Source: an uncultured Clostridia bacterium
Lineage (GTDB): Bacteria; Bacillota; Clostridia; Christensenellales; Aristaeellaceae
Reading direction: 5' to 3'
DNA: 64,000 bases
Assembly: GCA_937894675.1 (NCBI GenBank)
Contig: CALCQO010000047.1
Coordinates: forward strand, 1-64,000
In this document: piece by piece, positions 50,464-59,376 of the stretch
Position numbering within the stretch: the stretch's first letter is position 1
Layout of the letters: each line of letters begins with the position of its first letter
The notes under the pieces: model-generated
The model's input: the letters and a program-made list of their open reading frames with translations, nothing else
The model's database searches: none
Told to the model about the DNA's origin: nothing
Translations under genes and position numbers: made by a program

Positions 50464-50485
50464 CCCCGCCGCATCGGCGGGTTTT
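50464..50485. terminator. bidirectional terminator between pyrI and the HAD phosphatase
   Basis: Stem CCCGCCG/CGGCGGG (50465-50481) with a CAT loop is followed on the plus strand by TTTT and on the minus strand by GTTTATCTT. It lies between two converging genes and can serve both. Confidence 0.88.
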
Positions 50486-50489
50486 CGCT

Positions 50490-51140
50490 TCAGTTATTCG
50501 AAAGGATAATTTCCGGCAAGTCCTCTGGTTTATCCGCGAAATAATTTGGACTTTCTTCAGCCAGCATGTCCCTTGTTTGAAAGCCCCAGGTTACCGCGAT
50601 GCTGGCGGCACCGATATTTCTAGCGCACCGCATGTCTGTCGCGGTGTCGCCCACATACCACAATTCTTCCGGAGCAATTCCTAATTCTCCCAGCATTTTA
50701 AAGGCGAGCGCGGGGTCCGGCTTTACCGGCATGTTTTCTATCTTTCCCTGTACGTTGGTGAAAGGAATTTCGGGCAAGTAATACTTGACGACTTCCTTCG
50801 CGTCCGTATCATCCTTATTGCTGAGCACCAACAGCTTATACCCCTTTTCATGTAAAGCTTTCAGCGCGCTTACAATGCCGGGATAGGGCGCGGTATGGAC
50901 GCGGGAGTTTTGTTCATAGGTTTCCCGATACAAGCGGTACACCTGCTCCAGCATATCCTGTCGGTCGCCGATGGAGCGTTTCGTCAGATTGACCGCGCCA
51001 TCCCCGGTTAACAGTTTATACTTCTCCTCCTCATGCGCAGGCAAACCATAGGTCTTAAGCGCGTGATTCATGGATTCTGAGATATCCGTCAAGGTATTCA
51101 GCAAAGTACCGTCTAAATCAAATAGGATTGCGTTCTTCAT
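50490..51140 (-). CDS. HAD phosphatase, phosphoglycolate phosphatase-like
   Basis: This 216-residue HAD phosphatase has FDLDGTLLNT (D7/D9 as nucleophile and acid), VLSNKDD (motif II), PVKPDP (motif III Lys) and GDTATDM (motif IV). The helical cap (about 18-80) is of the PGP/Gph type. The substrate is unknown; phosphoglycolate or a pyrimidine by-product is possible. GGAGGGTGAAACA precedes ATG 51140. It is monocistronic. It is a paralogue in fold of the HAD part of the thymidylate kinase fusion. Confidence 0.88.
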   Translation of the reverse strand: MKNAILFDLDGTLLNTLTDISESMNHALKTYGLPAHEEEKYKLLTGDGAVNLTKRSIGDRQDMLEQVYRLYRETYEQNSRVHTAPYPGIVSALKALHEKGYKLLVLSNKDDTDAKEVVKYYLPEIPFTNVQGKIENMPVKPDPALAFKMLGELGIAPEELWYVGDTATDMRCARNIGAASIAVTWGFQTRDMLAEESPNYFADKPEDLPEIILSNN

Positions 51141-51160
51141 TGTTTCACCCTCCGCATGGC

Positions 51161-51189
51161 ATTGTACCACTGATGATTCAAGTCTTCAA
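51161..51189 (-). promoter_or_regulatory. promoter of the HAD phosphatase gene
   Basis: Minus strand TTGAAG (51184-51189), 17 nt, TACAAT (51161-51166). Its -35 is two bases from the -35 of the divergent promoter at 51192, so the two polymerases would compete or be coregulated. Confidence 0.6.
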
Positions 51190-51191
51190 TG

Positions 51192-51221
51192 TTGACACCC
51201 GGTTGGTATAGTCGCTATACT
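51192..51221 (+). promoter_or_regulatory. promoter of the D,D-carboxypeptidase gene
   Basis: TTGACA (51192-51197), 18 nt, TATACT (51216-51221). It is 24 nt before ATG 51246 and well matched to consensus. Confidence 0.8.
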
Positions 51222-51245
51222 TTGCCTGAGACCCAAGGAGGTTCT

Positions 51246-52289
51246 ATGAAGAAAAACAATCCCGCCCTATTCAATACCATCCTGCTGGTTATTTCTGCCG
51301 CCATTTTCATAGCGAGCGTTGTACTGTTAATTTCCTCCTACCAAAGCAATCAAGAGTATGAAAAGGAGAGCAGGATTACCCCTTCTCCAACCATAGCCCC
51401 CCCTACGATTATGGCAAAACCAACCGAGGCATTGCTGCGCGTTGGCTCCATCAGCAAGGATGTCAAAACATTGCAGGGAAAACTCAAGGAGTTGGGTTAT
51501 TACCAAGGAGAAATTGACGGACAGTTCGGCGGAGGCACCAAGGATGCTGTCACTCTCTTTCAGCAGCAGCACGGGCTCACCGCGGACGGCCTGGCGGGCG
51601 CCAGCACCCTGGACATGCTCTATGGCCCAGGCGCGCACACCATCCAGGTAACCCCTATCCCCTCCCCGCCTGCTATACAGGCAGCAGATATTCCCCTGCT
51701 GGTAAACCGGAGCCATCCTCTGAAGGATGGATACGTACCAATGTCTTTGGTAGCTCTGGCTGATACCTTGACGGAAGGCTTAGCGGTGCTGAAGGATCCC
51801 CAGGAGAAGGGAGTGGATGCCGCGGTACAAGCCCTGAACGACATGCTAAGCGCTGCCCATCAGGACGGCTTGACACTCTGGCAGGTTAGTGAGGGATACA
51901 GAACCTGGGACGAACAGCGCATGCTGTTCAACAACGAAAAGCAGAAACTCCTCACCGGGGAAGGAACACAACAGCTGTTGACGGAAAGCGCGGCTGAGAT
52001 TGAGGCGGAAAAGAATGTCGCTCGCCCCGGAACCAGCGAGCATCAGGCTGGACTTGCCTTTGACATTACCGTACCGGAGCGTTCCTTTCCATCCACCGAT
52101 CAGGCCAGATGGCTGCGTGAGCACTGCTGGGACTATGGGTTCATTCTTCGATATCCCGCGGGCAAAGAGGATGTTACAGGTTTTCAGGCGGAACCATGGC
52201 ATATCCGTTATGTCGGCAAAGACATCAGCCGGTACCTGAAGCAAACAGGGCTAGTGCTGGAAGAATACCTGGAAACCCTCAATCCGTGA
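51246..52289 (+). CDS. membrane-anchored D,D-carboxypeptidase (VanY family) with peptidoglycan-binding domain
   Basis: This 347-residue protein has one TM (about 10-30), a Pro/Thr linker (TPSPTIAPPT), a PG_binding_1 domain (about 68-125: VKTLQGKLKELGYYQGEIDG) and a C-terminal VanY zinc peptidase. The metal site is SEHQAGLAFDIT (His and Asp) and EPWHIRYVG (His), with WQVSEGYRTWDEQ upstream of them. VanY-type enzymes remove the terminal D-Ala from stem peptides. AAGGAGG and the promoter place the start at ATG 51246. It is monocistronic, ending before the terminator at 52306. Confidence 0.92.
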   Translation: MKKNNPALFNTILLVISAAIFIASVVLLISSYQSNQEYEKESRITPSPTIAPPTIMAKPTEALLRVGSISKDVKTLQGKLKELGYYQGEIDGQFGGGTKDAVTLFQQQHGLTADGLAGASTLDMLYGPGAHTIQVTPIPSPPAIQAADIPLLVNRSHPLKDGYVPMSLVALADTLTEGLAVLKDPQEKGVDAAVQALNDMLSAAHQDGLTLWQVSEGYRTWDEQRMLFNNEKQKLLTGEGTQQLLTESAAEIEAEKNVARPGTSEHQAGLAFDITVPERSFPSTDQARWLREHCWDYGFILRYPAGKEDVTGFQAEPWHIRYVGKDISRYLKQTGLVLEEYLETLNP

Positions 52290-52305
52290 TTATCTTTATA
52301 AAGGT

Positions 52306-52330
52306 AAGCCATCCAAATCGGATGGCTTAT
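52306..52330. terminator. bidirectional terminator between the carboxypeptidase and hemZ
   Basis: A 10-bp stem TAAGCCATCC/GGATGGCTTA with a 5-nt loop lies between two converging genes. The hemZ stop codon is inside the right arm. T-tracts are short on both sides (ATTCATT on plus, CCTTTAT on minus), so strength is moderate. Confidence 0.75.
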
Positions 52331-53781
52331 TCATTGATTACCCACATGTCTCTTTTCCGCTGTGCCATTTCATCTACACGCGTGATGTACTGGGAGACCT
52401 CCTTCACATTGGGGGCGCGTACAATTCTTTTTCGTCCAGGCCAAACGCGTTTGGAAATACCGCCCGCTCCCAGTGCCAGAACAGAACAGACATCCTCCAT
52501 CATGTCGATGTTATACAAGCAGGCGTGGCCAGGCAAAGCGTAGCCGACATTTTCCAGGTTTCCCGCCTGATGCTTCTGACGATATAGATAGTAAGGCAGC
52601 ATACCGCGCGTTTCCGCGCTCTTGCGTCCCATATCCACCATGGCAGATACCATGTTTCCATCCGGGAGCTCATCCTGATCCAGGTGCATTTTGCTGGACC
52701 GTTTCACGCTGAGGGTGTGGATGGTCAGTGATTCTGGCCGCAGGGTGTGGGACCACTCCAGGGTTTGGGCAAATTGTTCTTCTTTTTCTGTCGGCAGCCC
52801 CGCTATCAAATCCATATTGATATGGTGAAATCCCGCTCTCCGAGCCAAATCATACGCTTCTTCCGTTTGTTTTCTGGTATGGTTTCTGCCGATGATTCGA
52901 AGCGTTGTGTCATGCATGGTTTGCGGGTTGATGGAAATGCGAGACGCGCCGGCGTCCCGAATCACAGATAATTTGTCCATGTCCAGCGTATCAGGCCGCC
53001 CTGCCTCCACCGTTGCTTCTTTGGCCATGGTGATTAATCCTTTTGAAGCTTCCAATACCTTGCGAAAAAGCGGCAACGGCAGCGCGGTCGGCGTGCCGCC
53101 GCCCATATAGAAAGTACGGATGGAAAAACCCTTCTCCCGAATCAATACTGCAACCCTGTCCATTTCGGCTAATAAAGCCTGCACATAGGGTTCCAGCAGC
53201 TCCCCTTTGCCTACCTCACCGCTGAGAAAGCTGCAATAGTAACAGCGGGAAACACAGAAGGGAATGCCGATATAGATGTCCGTCTCATTGTCTTGTGGGG
53301 CTGGAAATCCTTGCTGCACCTGGATAATATCACGCAGCAGATCCATTTTTCCGCGCGAAACATCAAAGGTTTCTTCCACGCTTAGTAGGGCTTCCTCAAG
53401 AGGCAGCCCTTGCTGCATCTGCTCATACACCAGGCGGGTAGGACGAATCCCCGTCAGGGATCCCCAAGGCGGACGAATACCGGTACTCTGTACGAGCACA
53501 TTGTAAACCGCCAATTTTACCTGACGCTTGTGCATACGCTTTTCAAGCAACGCGTCTTGATGGATTTTCTCTTGCAGTGATGTCTCGCCCAGGTAGAAAC
53601 CGCTAAGGACGACAGAGCAAAAGCGCACATCGTTGTGTACGCTTTCCGTATGGATAAGTTGTATCTCAGCATCTTGTGACGGCATATTAATCAGATAGTT
53701 GATTCTGCCAAAGAACAGGGAGATTACATCGCCCACTTCTTTCGCGTATTCAACAGTAGGCGTTACAAACAGCACATTCAT
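52327..53781 (-). CDS. hemZ: HemZ-like radical SAM coproporphyrinogen dehydrogenase
   Basis: This 484-residue radical SAM protein belongs to the HemZ/HemN group. The 4Fe-4S motif is CVSRCYYCSF near residue 176. Around it lie YIGIPF, FYMGGGTPTALP and INPQTMHDTTLRIIGRNHT, typical of the HemN family. HemZ is annotated as oxygen-independent coproporphyrinogen III dehydrogenase, but many HemZ/HemW relatives are heme chaperones, so the role is less certain than the fold. The start overlaps the MBL gene (ATGA) and has no clear ribosome site. It is the last gene of the secDF-recJ-rel transcript. Confidence 0.9.
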   Translation of the reverse strand: MNVLFVTPTVEYAKEVGDVISLFFGRINYLINMPSQDAEIQLIHTESVHNDVRFCSVVLSGFYLGETSLQEKIHQDALLEKRMHKRQVKLAVYNVLVQSTGIRPPWGSLTGIRPTRLVYEQMQQGLPLEEALLSVEETFDVSRGKMDLLRDIIQVQQGFPAPQDNETDIYIGIPFCVSRCYYCSFLSGEVGKGELLEPYVQALLAEMDRVAVLIREKGFSIRTFYMGGGTPTALPLPLFRKVLEASKGLITMAKEATVEAGRPDTLDMDKLSVIRDAGASRISINPQTMHDTTLRIIGRNHTRKQTEEAYDLARRAGFHHINMDLIAGLPTEKEEQFAQTLEWSHTLRPESLTIHTLSVKRSSKMHLDQDELPDGNMVSAMVDMGRKSAETRGMLPYYLYRQKHQAGNLENVGYALPGHACLYNIDMMEDVCSVLALGAGGISKRVWPGRKRIVRAPNVKEVSQYITRVDEMAQRKRDMWVINE

Positions 53782-54350
53782 TTGATGGTGTCATCTTCCC
53801 CATGGCCAGGCCAGATACGGACACCATGCATGGAGAATAGGCGCCGCAGGGACTCCCGCATCATGGTCGCGCTGCCGCCCATTAAATCCGTGCGCCCGTA
53901 ATCTCCTTTAAAGAGTGTGTCGCCTGTCAGCATCTGGTTCCCCTGCTTCAGGCATACGCTGCCCATGGTGTGGCCCGGCGTCTCCAGCACTTCCAGATGA
54001 AGGTTTGCAATGTGAAGGGTATCACCTTCCTGATAATATTCTGTCGCGGACGGCCGTGCTTTATCATCGCGCACCAGGAAACCGCCGTTCATCCTCGTAT
54101 CCGACAGCATGAGCGCGTCTTTCTTATGAATATAAATCGGGGAGCCAGGGAATGAATCAAGGGCGCCCGTATGATCAAAATGCCCGTGGGTTAAAAGAAC
54201 CGCCTTGATGCTCCTGCCGCCTACTTTTTCGAGGATTCTGTCAGCATCCGCGCCGGGATCGACAATCACCACATCCTGAGATTCTAAACCTGTTGAAAGA
54301 ATATAACAATTCGTTTCCAGGCCGCCTACAACAACTTTTTCAACCAGCAT
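53778..54350 (-). CDS. metallo-beta-lactamase-fold hydrolase, glyoxalase II-like
   Basis: This 190-residue MBL-fold protein has LTHGHFDHTG (HxHxDH), ETPGHTMGSVC (His), LTGDTLF (Asp) and WPGHGEDDT (final His). It is near the glyoxalase II/YcbL group, shorter than classic GloB. It is a standing partner of dtd, rel and hemZ in Clostridia; its substrate is not known. AGGAG precedes ATG 54350. It overlaps hemZ by 4 nt. Confidence 0.9.
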   Translation of the reverse strand: MLVEKVVVGGLETNCYILSTGLESQDVVIVDPGADADRILEKVGGRSIKAVLLTHGHFDHTGALDSFPGSPIYIHKKDALMLSDTRMNGGFLVRDDKARPSATEYYQEGDTLHIANLHLEVLETPGHTMGSVCLKQGNQMLTGDTLFKGDYGRTDLMGGSATMMRESLRRLFSMHGVRIWPGHGEDDTIK

Positions 54351-54358
54351 GCTTACTC

Positions 54359-54808
54359 CTAAAACTGTTTCGCGCTGTCCAGCATAATCGTCACCGGACC
54401 ATCATTGACCAATGCCACCTGCATATGCGCACGGAAAGTGCCTGTTTCGCAGGGAACACCGTTTTCCTGCACCCGCTGGCATGCGATTTGATACAGCCTG
54501 TCCGCTTCCTCGGGGGCTGCGGCATTGATAAAACTCGGACGGTTTTGCCCACGGGCATCTCCCAGTAAGGTAAACTGGCTCACCATCAATATCTGCCCGC
54601 CGACATCTTTGACGCTGAGGTTCATTTTCCCCTGCCCGTCCTCAAAGATGCGCAGCTTGCACACCTTATCCGCCAGATACAGGGCATCCTTCTGCGTATC
54701 CTGTTCCTGCACACCCAGCAGCACAAGCAGGCCAAGGCCAATCTGCCCGACGACCTGTCCATCCACTGTAACGCTGGCGCTGGTGACGCGCTGAACTACG
54801 CTTCTCAT
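54359..54808 (-). CDS. dtd: D-aminoacyl-tRNA deacylase
   Basis: Dtd (149 residues) releases D-amino acids from tRNA. The two active-site motifs are clear: LMVSQFTLLGDARGQNRPSF (with SQFTL) and a C-terminal VALVNDGPVTIMLDS (with the N-x-GP cis-proline motif). AAGGAGG precedes ATG 54808. It sits 8 nt upstream of the MBL gene and 9 nt downstream of rel, the common rel-dtd order. Confidence 0.97.
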   Translation of the reverse strand: MRSVVQRVTSASVTVDGQVVGQIGLGLLVLLGVQEQDTQKDALYLADKVCKLRIFEDGQGKMNLSVKDVGGQILMVSQFTLLGDARGQNRPSFINAAAPEEADRLYQIACQRVQENGVPCETGTFRAHMQVALVNDGPVTIMLDSAKQF

Positions 54809-54817
54809 CTGTCCTCC

Positions 54818-57013
54818 TTAGCTCGCTGTGCGGTACGCGTCAATCACGTCCGAGCGTTTGCGCAGCCTGGTCAGCACCTGCTGCAGCTGATCCTTGCCGG
54901 CAACCTGGATAATCATATGAATCGTGCAGGTGCCGTTGCGGTTGATTTTCACGGACACAGCCGTCACCGGCGTGCCTACATCAGACACATAGACGGTAAT
55001 CTCGCCCAGCAAACTGGGATGATCGTACGCGATGATGCGCAGGCTGGCATTAAAGGACGCTTTATCCTGCTCCGCCCAGGAAACCTGGACTTTGCGCTCA
55101 CTCTCCGAGTTGAGGGCGTTGACACAATCTGCCTTATGCACCGTTACGCCGCGGCCGCGGGTAATGTACCCTGTGATGTCATCCCCCGGCACCGGGTTGC
55201 AGCAATGGGCAAAGCGAATCAGCATGCCCGCGCCGCCTTCCACATAGACGCCCTGGGTTGGTTTGCCCAGCTGCTTGACCATATCCTTAGGTTCAGGCAG
55301 CAAGGGTCCTTTCTTTGGCACATCCGGTTCGCTCAGCCGGCGCTGCTCCTCCATTAATTGGCCGATAACATAGATGGAGGGAACCACGCCATACCCAACC
55401 GCGCCGTAAATGGCTTCAAAATCCGGGAAAGCATACTTTTTCAGCAGCGGCTCATAATACTCCGGCTTGGTCAACTCGCCAAGCTTTACACCGCGCCGCT
55501 TCGCTTCATGTTCCAGCATATCCCTGCCCAGGGCAATGTTTTCCCCGCGCAGTTCCTTCTTAAAGAACTGCCTGATTTTCGCTTTCGCCTGCTGGGTTTT
55601 TACAATCTTCAGCCAGTCCATGCTGGGACCTTTGGAGGACTTGCTGGTAATAATCTCTACCCGGTCGCCTGTCTGCAGTTCCGTGTCCAGGGGAACAATC
55701 TTCCCATTCACCTTCGCGCCTGTGCATTTGTTGCCCACGCCCGAGTGGATGCGGTAAGCGAAGTCCAGAGGGGTCGCGCCCCTTTGCATGTTGACAATGT
55801 CCCCCTTGGGAGTAAACAGGAAAACCTCTTCACTGAACAGGTCTGTTTTCAGCCCGTCAATAAATTCCTTGGAGTCCTTTGTTTCACTCTGCCAGTCAAG
55901 AATCTGCCTAAGCCAATAGAGCTTCTTGTCCAGCGACTTGTCCGCGCCGCCGTCCTTGTATGTCCAGTGCGCCGCGATACCATATTCCGCCACCCGGTGC
56001 ATATCATACGTGCGGATTTGCACTTCAAATGGGGTTGGAATGGTGCGCCCGCCCACCAGGGTGGTGTGCAGACTTTGGTACATGTTATTCTTCGGAACAG
56101 AAATATAATCTTTGAATCGTAATGGCATATGATTCCAAAGGGTATGTACCACGCCCAGCACGGTGTAGCAATCCGGAATGCTGTCCACCAGTACGCGAAC
56201 GGCAATTAAATCATAAATCTGGTCAAAATGCCGGTTCTGGATGACCATCTTGCGATAGATGCTGTACAGATGCTTGGGGCGCCCCTCAATCTCAAAGTGC
56301 TTAATCCCCATTTGGTCAAGTTTTTCGGTGAGAATGGAGATAATCGTTTTAATCTGGTCTTCCCGCTCGACACGTTTTGCCCCTACCTTCAGCGCGACCT
56401 CCCGGTATCCCTCCGGGTCTATATAACTGAGGGATAAATCCTCCAGTTCCTGCTTGATGGTGTAGACACCCAAACGATGGGCGATAGGCGCGTAAATGTC
56501 CAGGGTTTCTCTGGCGATGGACACCTGCTTTTCTTTGGGTTGATAGCCCAGGGTCAGCATGTTGTGCAGCCTGTCCGCCAGCTTGATGAGAACCACACGG
56601 ATATCCCGTCCCATGGCAAGAATCATTTTTCTCAGAGATTCCGCCTGCTGTTCTTCCCTGTCGTGGAAGTTGAGGCGTCCCAGCTTCGTTACACCGTCCA
56701 CCAGCATGGCGACTTCCTGGCCAAACTCCTGCTGTATCTCATCAACCGTGATGCATTCGCAATCCTCCACCGTATCATGCAATAGGCCCGCCGCGATGGT
56801 TGGGGTGTCGAGCATAATCTCGGTTAGGATGCTGCCAACAAAAGCGGGATGCGTAAAATATGGCTCTCCGCTCTTACGGGCCTGCCCGTCATGGGCATTG
56901 GCGGCAAAGCGGTATGCCTTTTCTATCAGCGCGACATCTTCTTCAGGATGCGCCTTGCGGATGCGGGCTACCATTTCTTCCAGTGTCAATGCTTTAAATG
57001 CTGAATGAGCCAT
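54818..57013 (-). CDS. rel: bifunctional (p)ppGpp synthetase/hydrolase Rel
   Basis: This 731-residue Rel protein is the long RSH form. It has the HD hydrolase site (GLLHDTVEDC, HD at 79-80), the synthetase domain (about 220-380, with YDLIAVRVLVD and FKDYISVPKNNMYQSLHTT), the TGS domain (GDIVNMQRGATPLDFAY), a zinc-finger/helical region with HCCNPVPGDDI and a C-terminal ACT domain. Both enzyme sites look intact. AAAGGAGG in the recJ end selects ATG 57013, although the frame opens further upstream. In many Clostridia apt lies between recJ and rel; it is not present here. Confidence 0.97.
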   Translation of the reverse strand: MAHSAFKALTLEEMVARIRKAHPEEDVALIEKAYRFAANAHDGQARKSGEPYFTHPAFVGSILTEIMLDTPTIAAGLLHDTVEDCECITVDEIQQEFGQEVAMLVDGVTKLGRLNFHDREEQQAESLRKMILAMGRDIRVVLIKLADRLHNMLTLGYQPKEKQVSIARETLDIYAPIAHRLGVYTIKQELEDLSLSYIDPEGYREVALKVGAKRVEREDQIKTIISILTEKLDQMGIKHFEIEGRPKHLYSIYRKMVIQNRHFDQIYDLIAVRVLVDSIPDCYTVLGVVHTLWNHMPLRFKDYISVPKNNMYQSLHTTLVGGRTIPTPFEVQIRTYDMHRVAEYGIAAHWTYKDGGADKSLDKKLYWLRQILDWQSETKDSKEFIDGLKTDLFSEEVFLFTPKGDIVNMQRGATPLDFAYRIHSGVGNKCTGAKVNGKIVPLDTELQTGDRVEIITSKSSKGPSMDWLKIVKTQQAKAKIRQFFKKELRGENIALGRDMLEHEAKRRGVKLGELTKPEYYEPLLKKYAFPDFEAIYGAVGYGVVPSIYVIGQLMEEQRRLSEPDVPKKGPLLPEPKDMVKQLGKPTQGVYVEGGAGMLIRFAHCCNPVPGDDITGYITRGRGVTVHKADCVNALNSESERKVQVSWAEQDKASFNASLRIIAYDHPSLLGEITVYVSDVGTPVTAVSVKINRNGTCTIHMIIQVAGKDQLQQVLTRLRKRSDVIDAYRTAS

Positions 57014-57014
57014 G

Positions 57015-59309
57015 TTACACCTCCTTTGCTTCGTGTAGTCGGACAAAAAGTCTGCTTTCCGACGGGTCAATTTTTTTCACAGGCAACATACTTATTGTAC
57101 CCTGAAAACGATGAAATGTCAGCAACTTCAATTCCTGCAGAATCTGCAACGCCGCCTGCTGCTTGCTCTGCCGCCAGGGAAGGCTTTGCAGGGACTTCTC
57201 CTGCCGCGCCGCGATATATGCTTCCCGCAGTTCTTCCACGGATATCACCAGGTGCTCCAAATGCTTCTGAACAGATTCCGATCTGTGCAACGCGCAAATT
57301 TCCGCTTCCGGCAACAATTGCCTGATCAACCCCGCTTCCATTGGGTGCAATAGTCCGTCGCAAAGGATAACACGCCGGAACGGTGTTTTGATTTCAGATA
57401 TCCGTGACGGATACAGGATGGTGTGAAACCCCTGGGGATCCTCGGTACCACCGCGGGCAATGTCCATCCATGGGTACTTGACCCGCAGCTTTTTCGCCGT
57501 CTCCCCTGTACGGCATAACAGCAGGGTTCCCCTGAATCCTTCCACTGTCATATCCTTTTCAGACAGCAAGGGAACTTCCGAGTTTGGAATATTCGGCATA
57601 TCGCCTGATAAATCCTGCAATATGCTCTCCGCTTCCTCTGCCGCGTCTGTCTCAAAAGCGTCAGTCCCGGAAACAATCTGCCTGACCATGCATTCCGCGC
57701 TCATCCTGCCACGAAAGTCATTGATTTGCATTTTGAACAGAACATTGTGACTACCTTGAAGTTTTCCATCCAGATATCCCTTGCTGAAGGCAATACCCTG
57801 ACGAATGTCTTCCCCATCCTGCAGGGTTACTTTCAGGTGCCTTCCCTCTGCCCCGACAGCAGTTGACTGAATAACCTTCGCGTCTTCCAATAAAAACATG
57901 GGAGAGGGATTGCCCACGCCAAAGGGCGCCAACTTTTCGATAGCGGCAACATTCTCCGGCGTCACAAGGGATAAACGCAAAGGCATGTCATATTCAGCGG
58001 TAGGAACAAGATCTCCCTCCGGTAATTGTCCGGCGACCGCGATATCAAAGCGCTCGCGGAACTCATCAAGTTTCTCAAAGGCGATGGTTAATCCGGCTGC
58101 CTGCTTGTGCCCGCCAAAGCGTACAAACAAATCCGCACAGGTTTTCAGTGCCGCGAACAAATCAATCTCCCCAGCGCTTCGGGCGCTGCCAACGCATGTA
58201 TCACCATCCCTTGACAACACAACCGACGGATACCCAAACTTTTCTGCCAGCCTTCCCGCAGCCAGACCGATGACACCGCTGTTCCATCCTTCCCCCGCGA
58301 CAACAATGCTTCGCTTGCTCATCAGATCAAGCGGTTGAATCTGGGCTTGCGCCGCCTCGATAACGTCTTTTTCCTCTGATTTCCTGCGTGTGTTCAACTT
58401 GTCCAGTTCTTCCGCCAAGGCTTCCGCACGCGCAGGGTGCTCGGTTTGCAGCAGCTCCAGGGCATCTGCCGCGGTAGAAAGCCTTCCGCCCGCGTTTAAA
58501 CGCGGCGCCAGTTGAAATACTACCTGGTCGCTTGTCAGTTTGGTGTTTTGCGGGATGGACGCAATCTGTTTCAATGCCTGCAGACCCGCGCGCTTGGTGA
58601 CGCCAAGAGCTGTTAGCCCGTAGGAAGCGATTACCCTGTTTTCCCCCGTCAAGGGCACCATATCCGCCATGGTGGCAAGCGCAGCTAAATCAATTTGGCT
58701 CTTCGCGAACTCCAGCCCTTTCAGGGCAGCAGATAGTTTCCATGCGACGCCAGCGCCGCAAAGGTATGGAAACGGATAGTTGCCAAGCAGCGGAGAAAGA
58801 ATCGCGTCAGCATTCGGCAGTTTGTCCGGCGGGGTATGGTGATCAGTAAGAATCACCGTCATTCCCATCGACTTAGCAAAGCGTACCTCTTCCACGCTGG
58901 TAATGCCGCAATCAACGGAAATCAACAGTTCCGCCTGAGGCGCTAATTTTTCAATAGCCCCGCTGCTAAGCCCATACCCTTCCGAGTGCCTGTCCGGGAT
59001 GTACACAATGGTTTTCAATCCCATAGATTTCAACGTTTCGCACAGCAATGCCGATGCGCACATACCATCCACATCATAATCACCATAGACAACAGCCCGC
59101 TGCTTTTTGCTGATGGCATCCTTAATCAAAGCGACCGCGCGCTCCATGTTCTGCATCAACATGGGATCATGAAGATGCTCATAGGAGGGACGCAGGTAGG
59201 CCTCCGCTTCTTCCCTGGTGCTTACACCGCGGGAATGAAGCAGCGACGCCATCCAATCCGGCACGCCTTCTATATGATATGGTTTAGAACGTTGTACGAA
59301 ACGCAGCAT
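57015..59309 (-). CDS. recJ: single-stranded-DNA exonuclease RecJ
   Basis: RecJ (764 residues) is a 5'-3' ssDNA exonuclease with a DHH phosphoesterase core: VYGDYDVDGMCASALL (motif I), DCGIT, TDHHTPPDKLP (motif III) and the DHHA1 domain with the GGHKQAAG motif. An OB-type domain and a roughly 200-residue C-terminal extension follow. The length exceeds E. coli RecJ (577), as usual in Firmicutes. GAGGT precedes ATG 59309. It is separated from secF by a hairpin (59332-59366). Confidence 0.95.
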   Translation of the reverse strand: MLRFVQRSKPYHIEGVPDWMASLLHSRGVSTREEAEAYLRPSYEHLHDPMLMQNMERAVALIKDAISKKQRAVVYGDYDVDGMCASALLCETLKSMGLKTIVYIPDRHSEGYGLSSGAIEKLAPQAELLISVDCGITSVEEVRFAKSMGMTVILTDHHTPPDKLPNADAILSPLLGNYPFPYLCGAGVAWKLSAALKGLEFAKSQIDLAALATMADMVPLTGENRVIASYGLTALGVTKRAGLQALKQIASIPQNTKLTSDQVVFQLAPRLNAGGRLSTAADALELLQTEHPARAEALAEELDKLNTRRKSEEKDVIEAAQAQIQPLDLMSKRSIVVAGEGWNSGVIGLAAGRLAEKFGYPSVVLSRDGDTCVGSARSAGEIDLFAALKTCADLFVRFGGHKQAAGLTIAFEKLDEFRERFDIAVAGQLPEGDLVPTAEYDMPLRLSLVTPENVAAIEKLAPFGVGNPSPMFLLEDAKVIQSTAVGAEGRHLKVTLQDGEDIRQGIAFSKGYLDGKLQGSHNVLFKMQINDFRGRMSAECMVRQIVSGTDAFETDAAEEAESILQDLSGDMPNIPNSEVPLLSEKDMTVEGFRGTLLLCRTGETAKKLRVKYPWMDIARGGTEDPQGFHTILYPSRISEIKTPFRRVILCDGLLHPMEAGLIRQLLPEAEICALHRSESVQKHLEHLVISVEELREAYIAARQEKSLQSLPWRQSKQQAALQILQELKLLTFHRFQGTISMLPVKKIDPSESRLFVRLHEAKEV

Positions 59310-59331
59310 ACTACCTCACAAGGAATAAAAT

Positions 59332-59366
59332 GGAGCGCGCCTCCGCACGCGGCGAAGACGCGCTCC
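59332..59366 (-). terminator. hairpin between secF and recJ
   Basis: Stem GGAGCGCG/CGCGCTCC (59332-59339 and 59359-59366) with a 19-nt interior, followed on the minus strand by ATTTTATTCC. The T-tract is weak; it may cause partial termination or stabilise the secDF mRNA. Confidence 0.55.
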
Positions 59367-59376
59367 CAAGTGTCAA

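Noticed and set aside
55358..56122. 254-codon plus-strand frame within rel
   Set aside because: Antisense shadow of the Rel synthetase domain, no ribosome site or motif.
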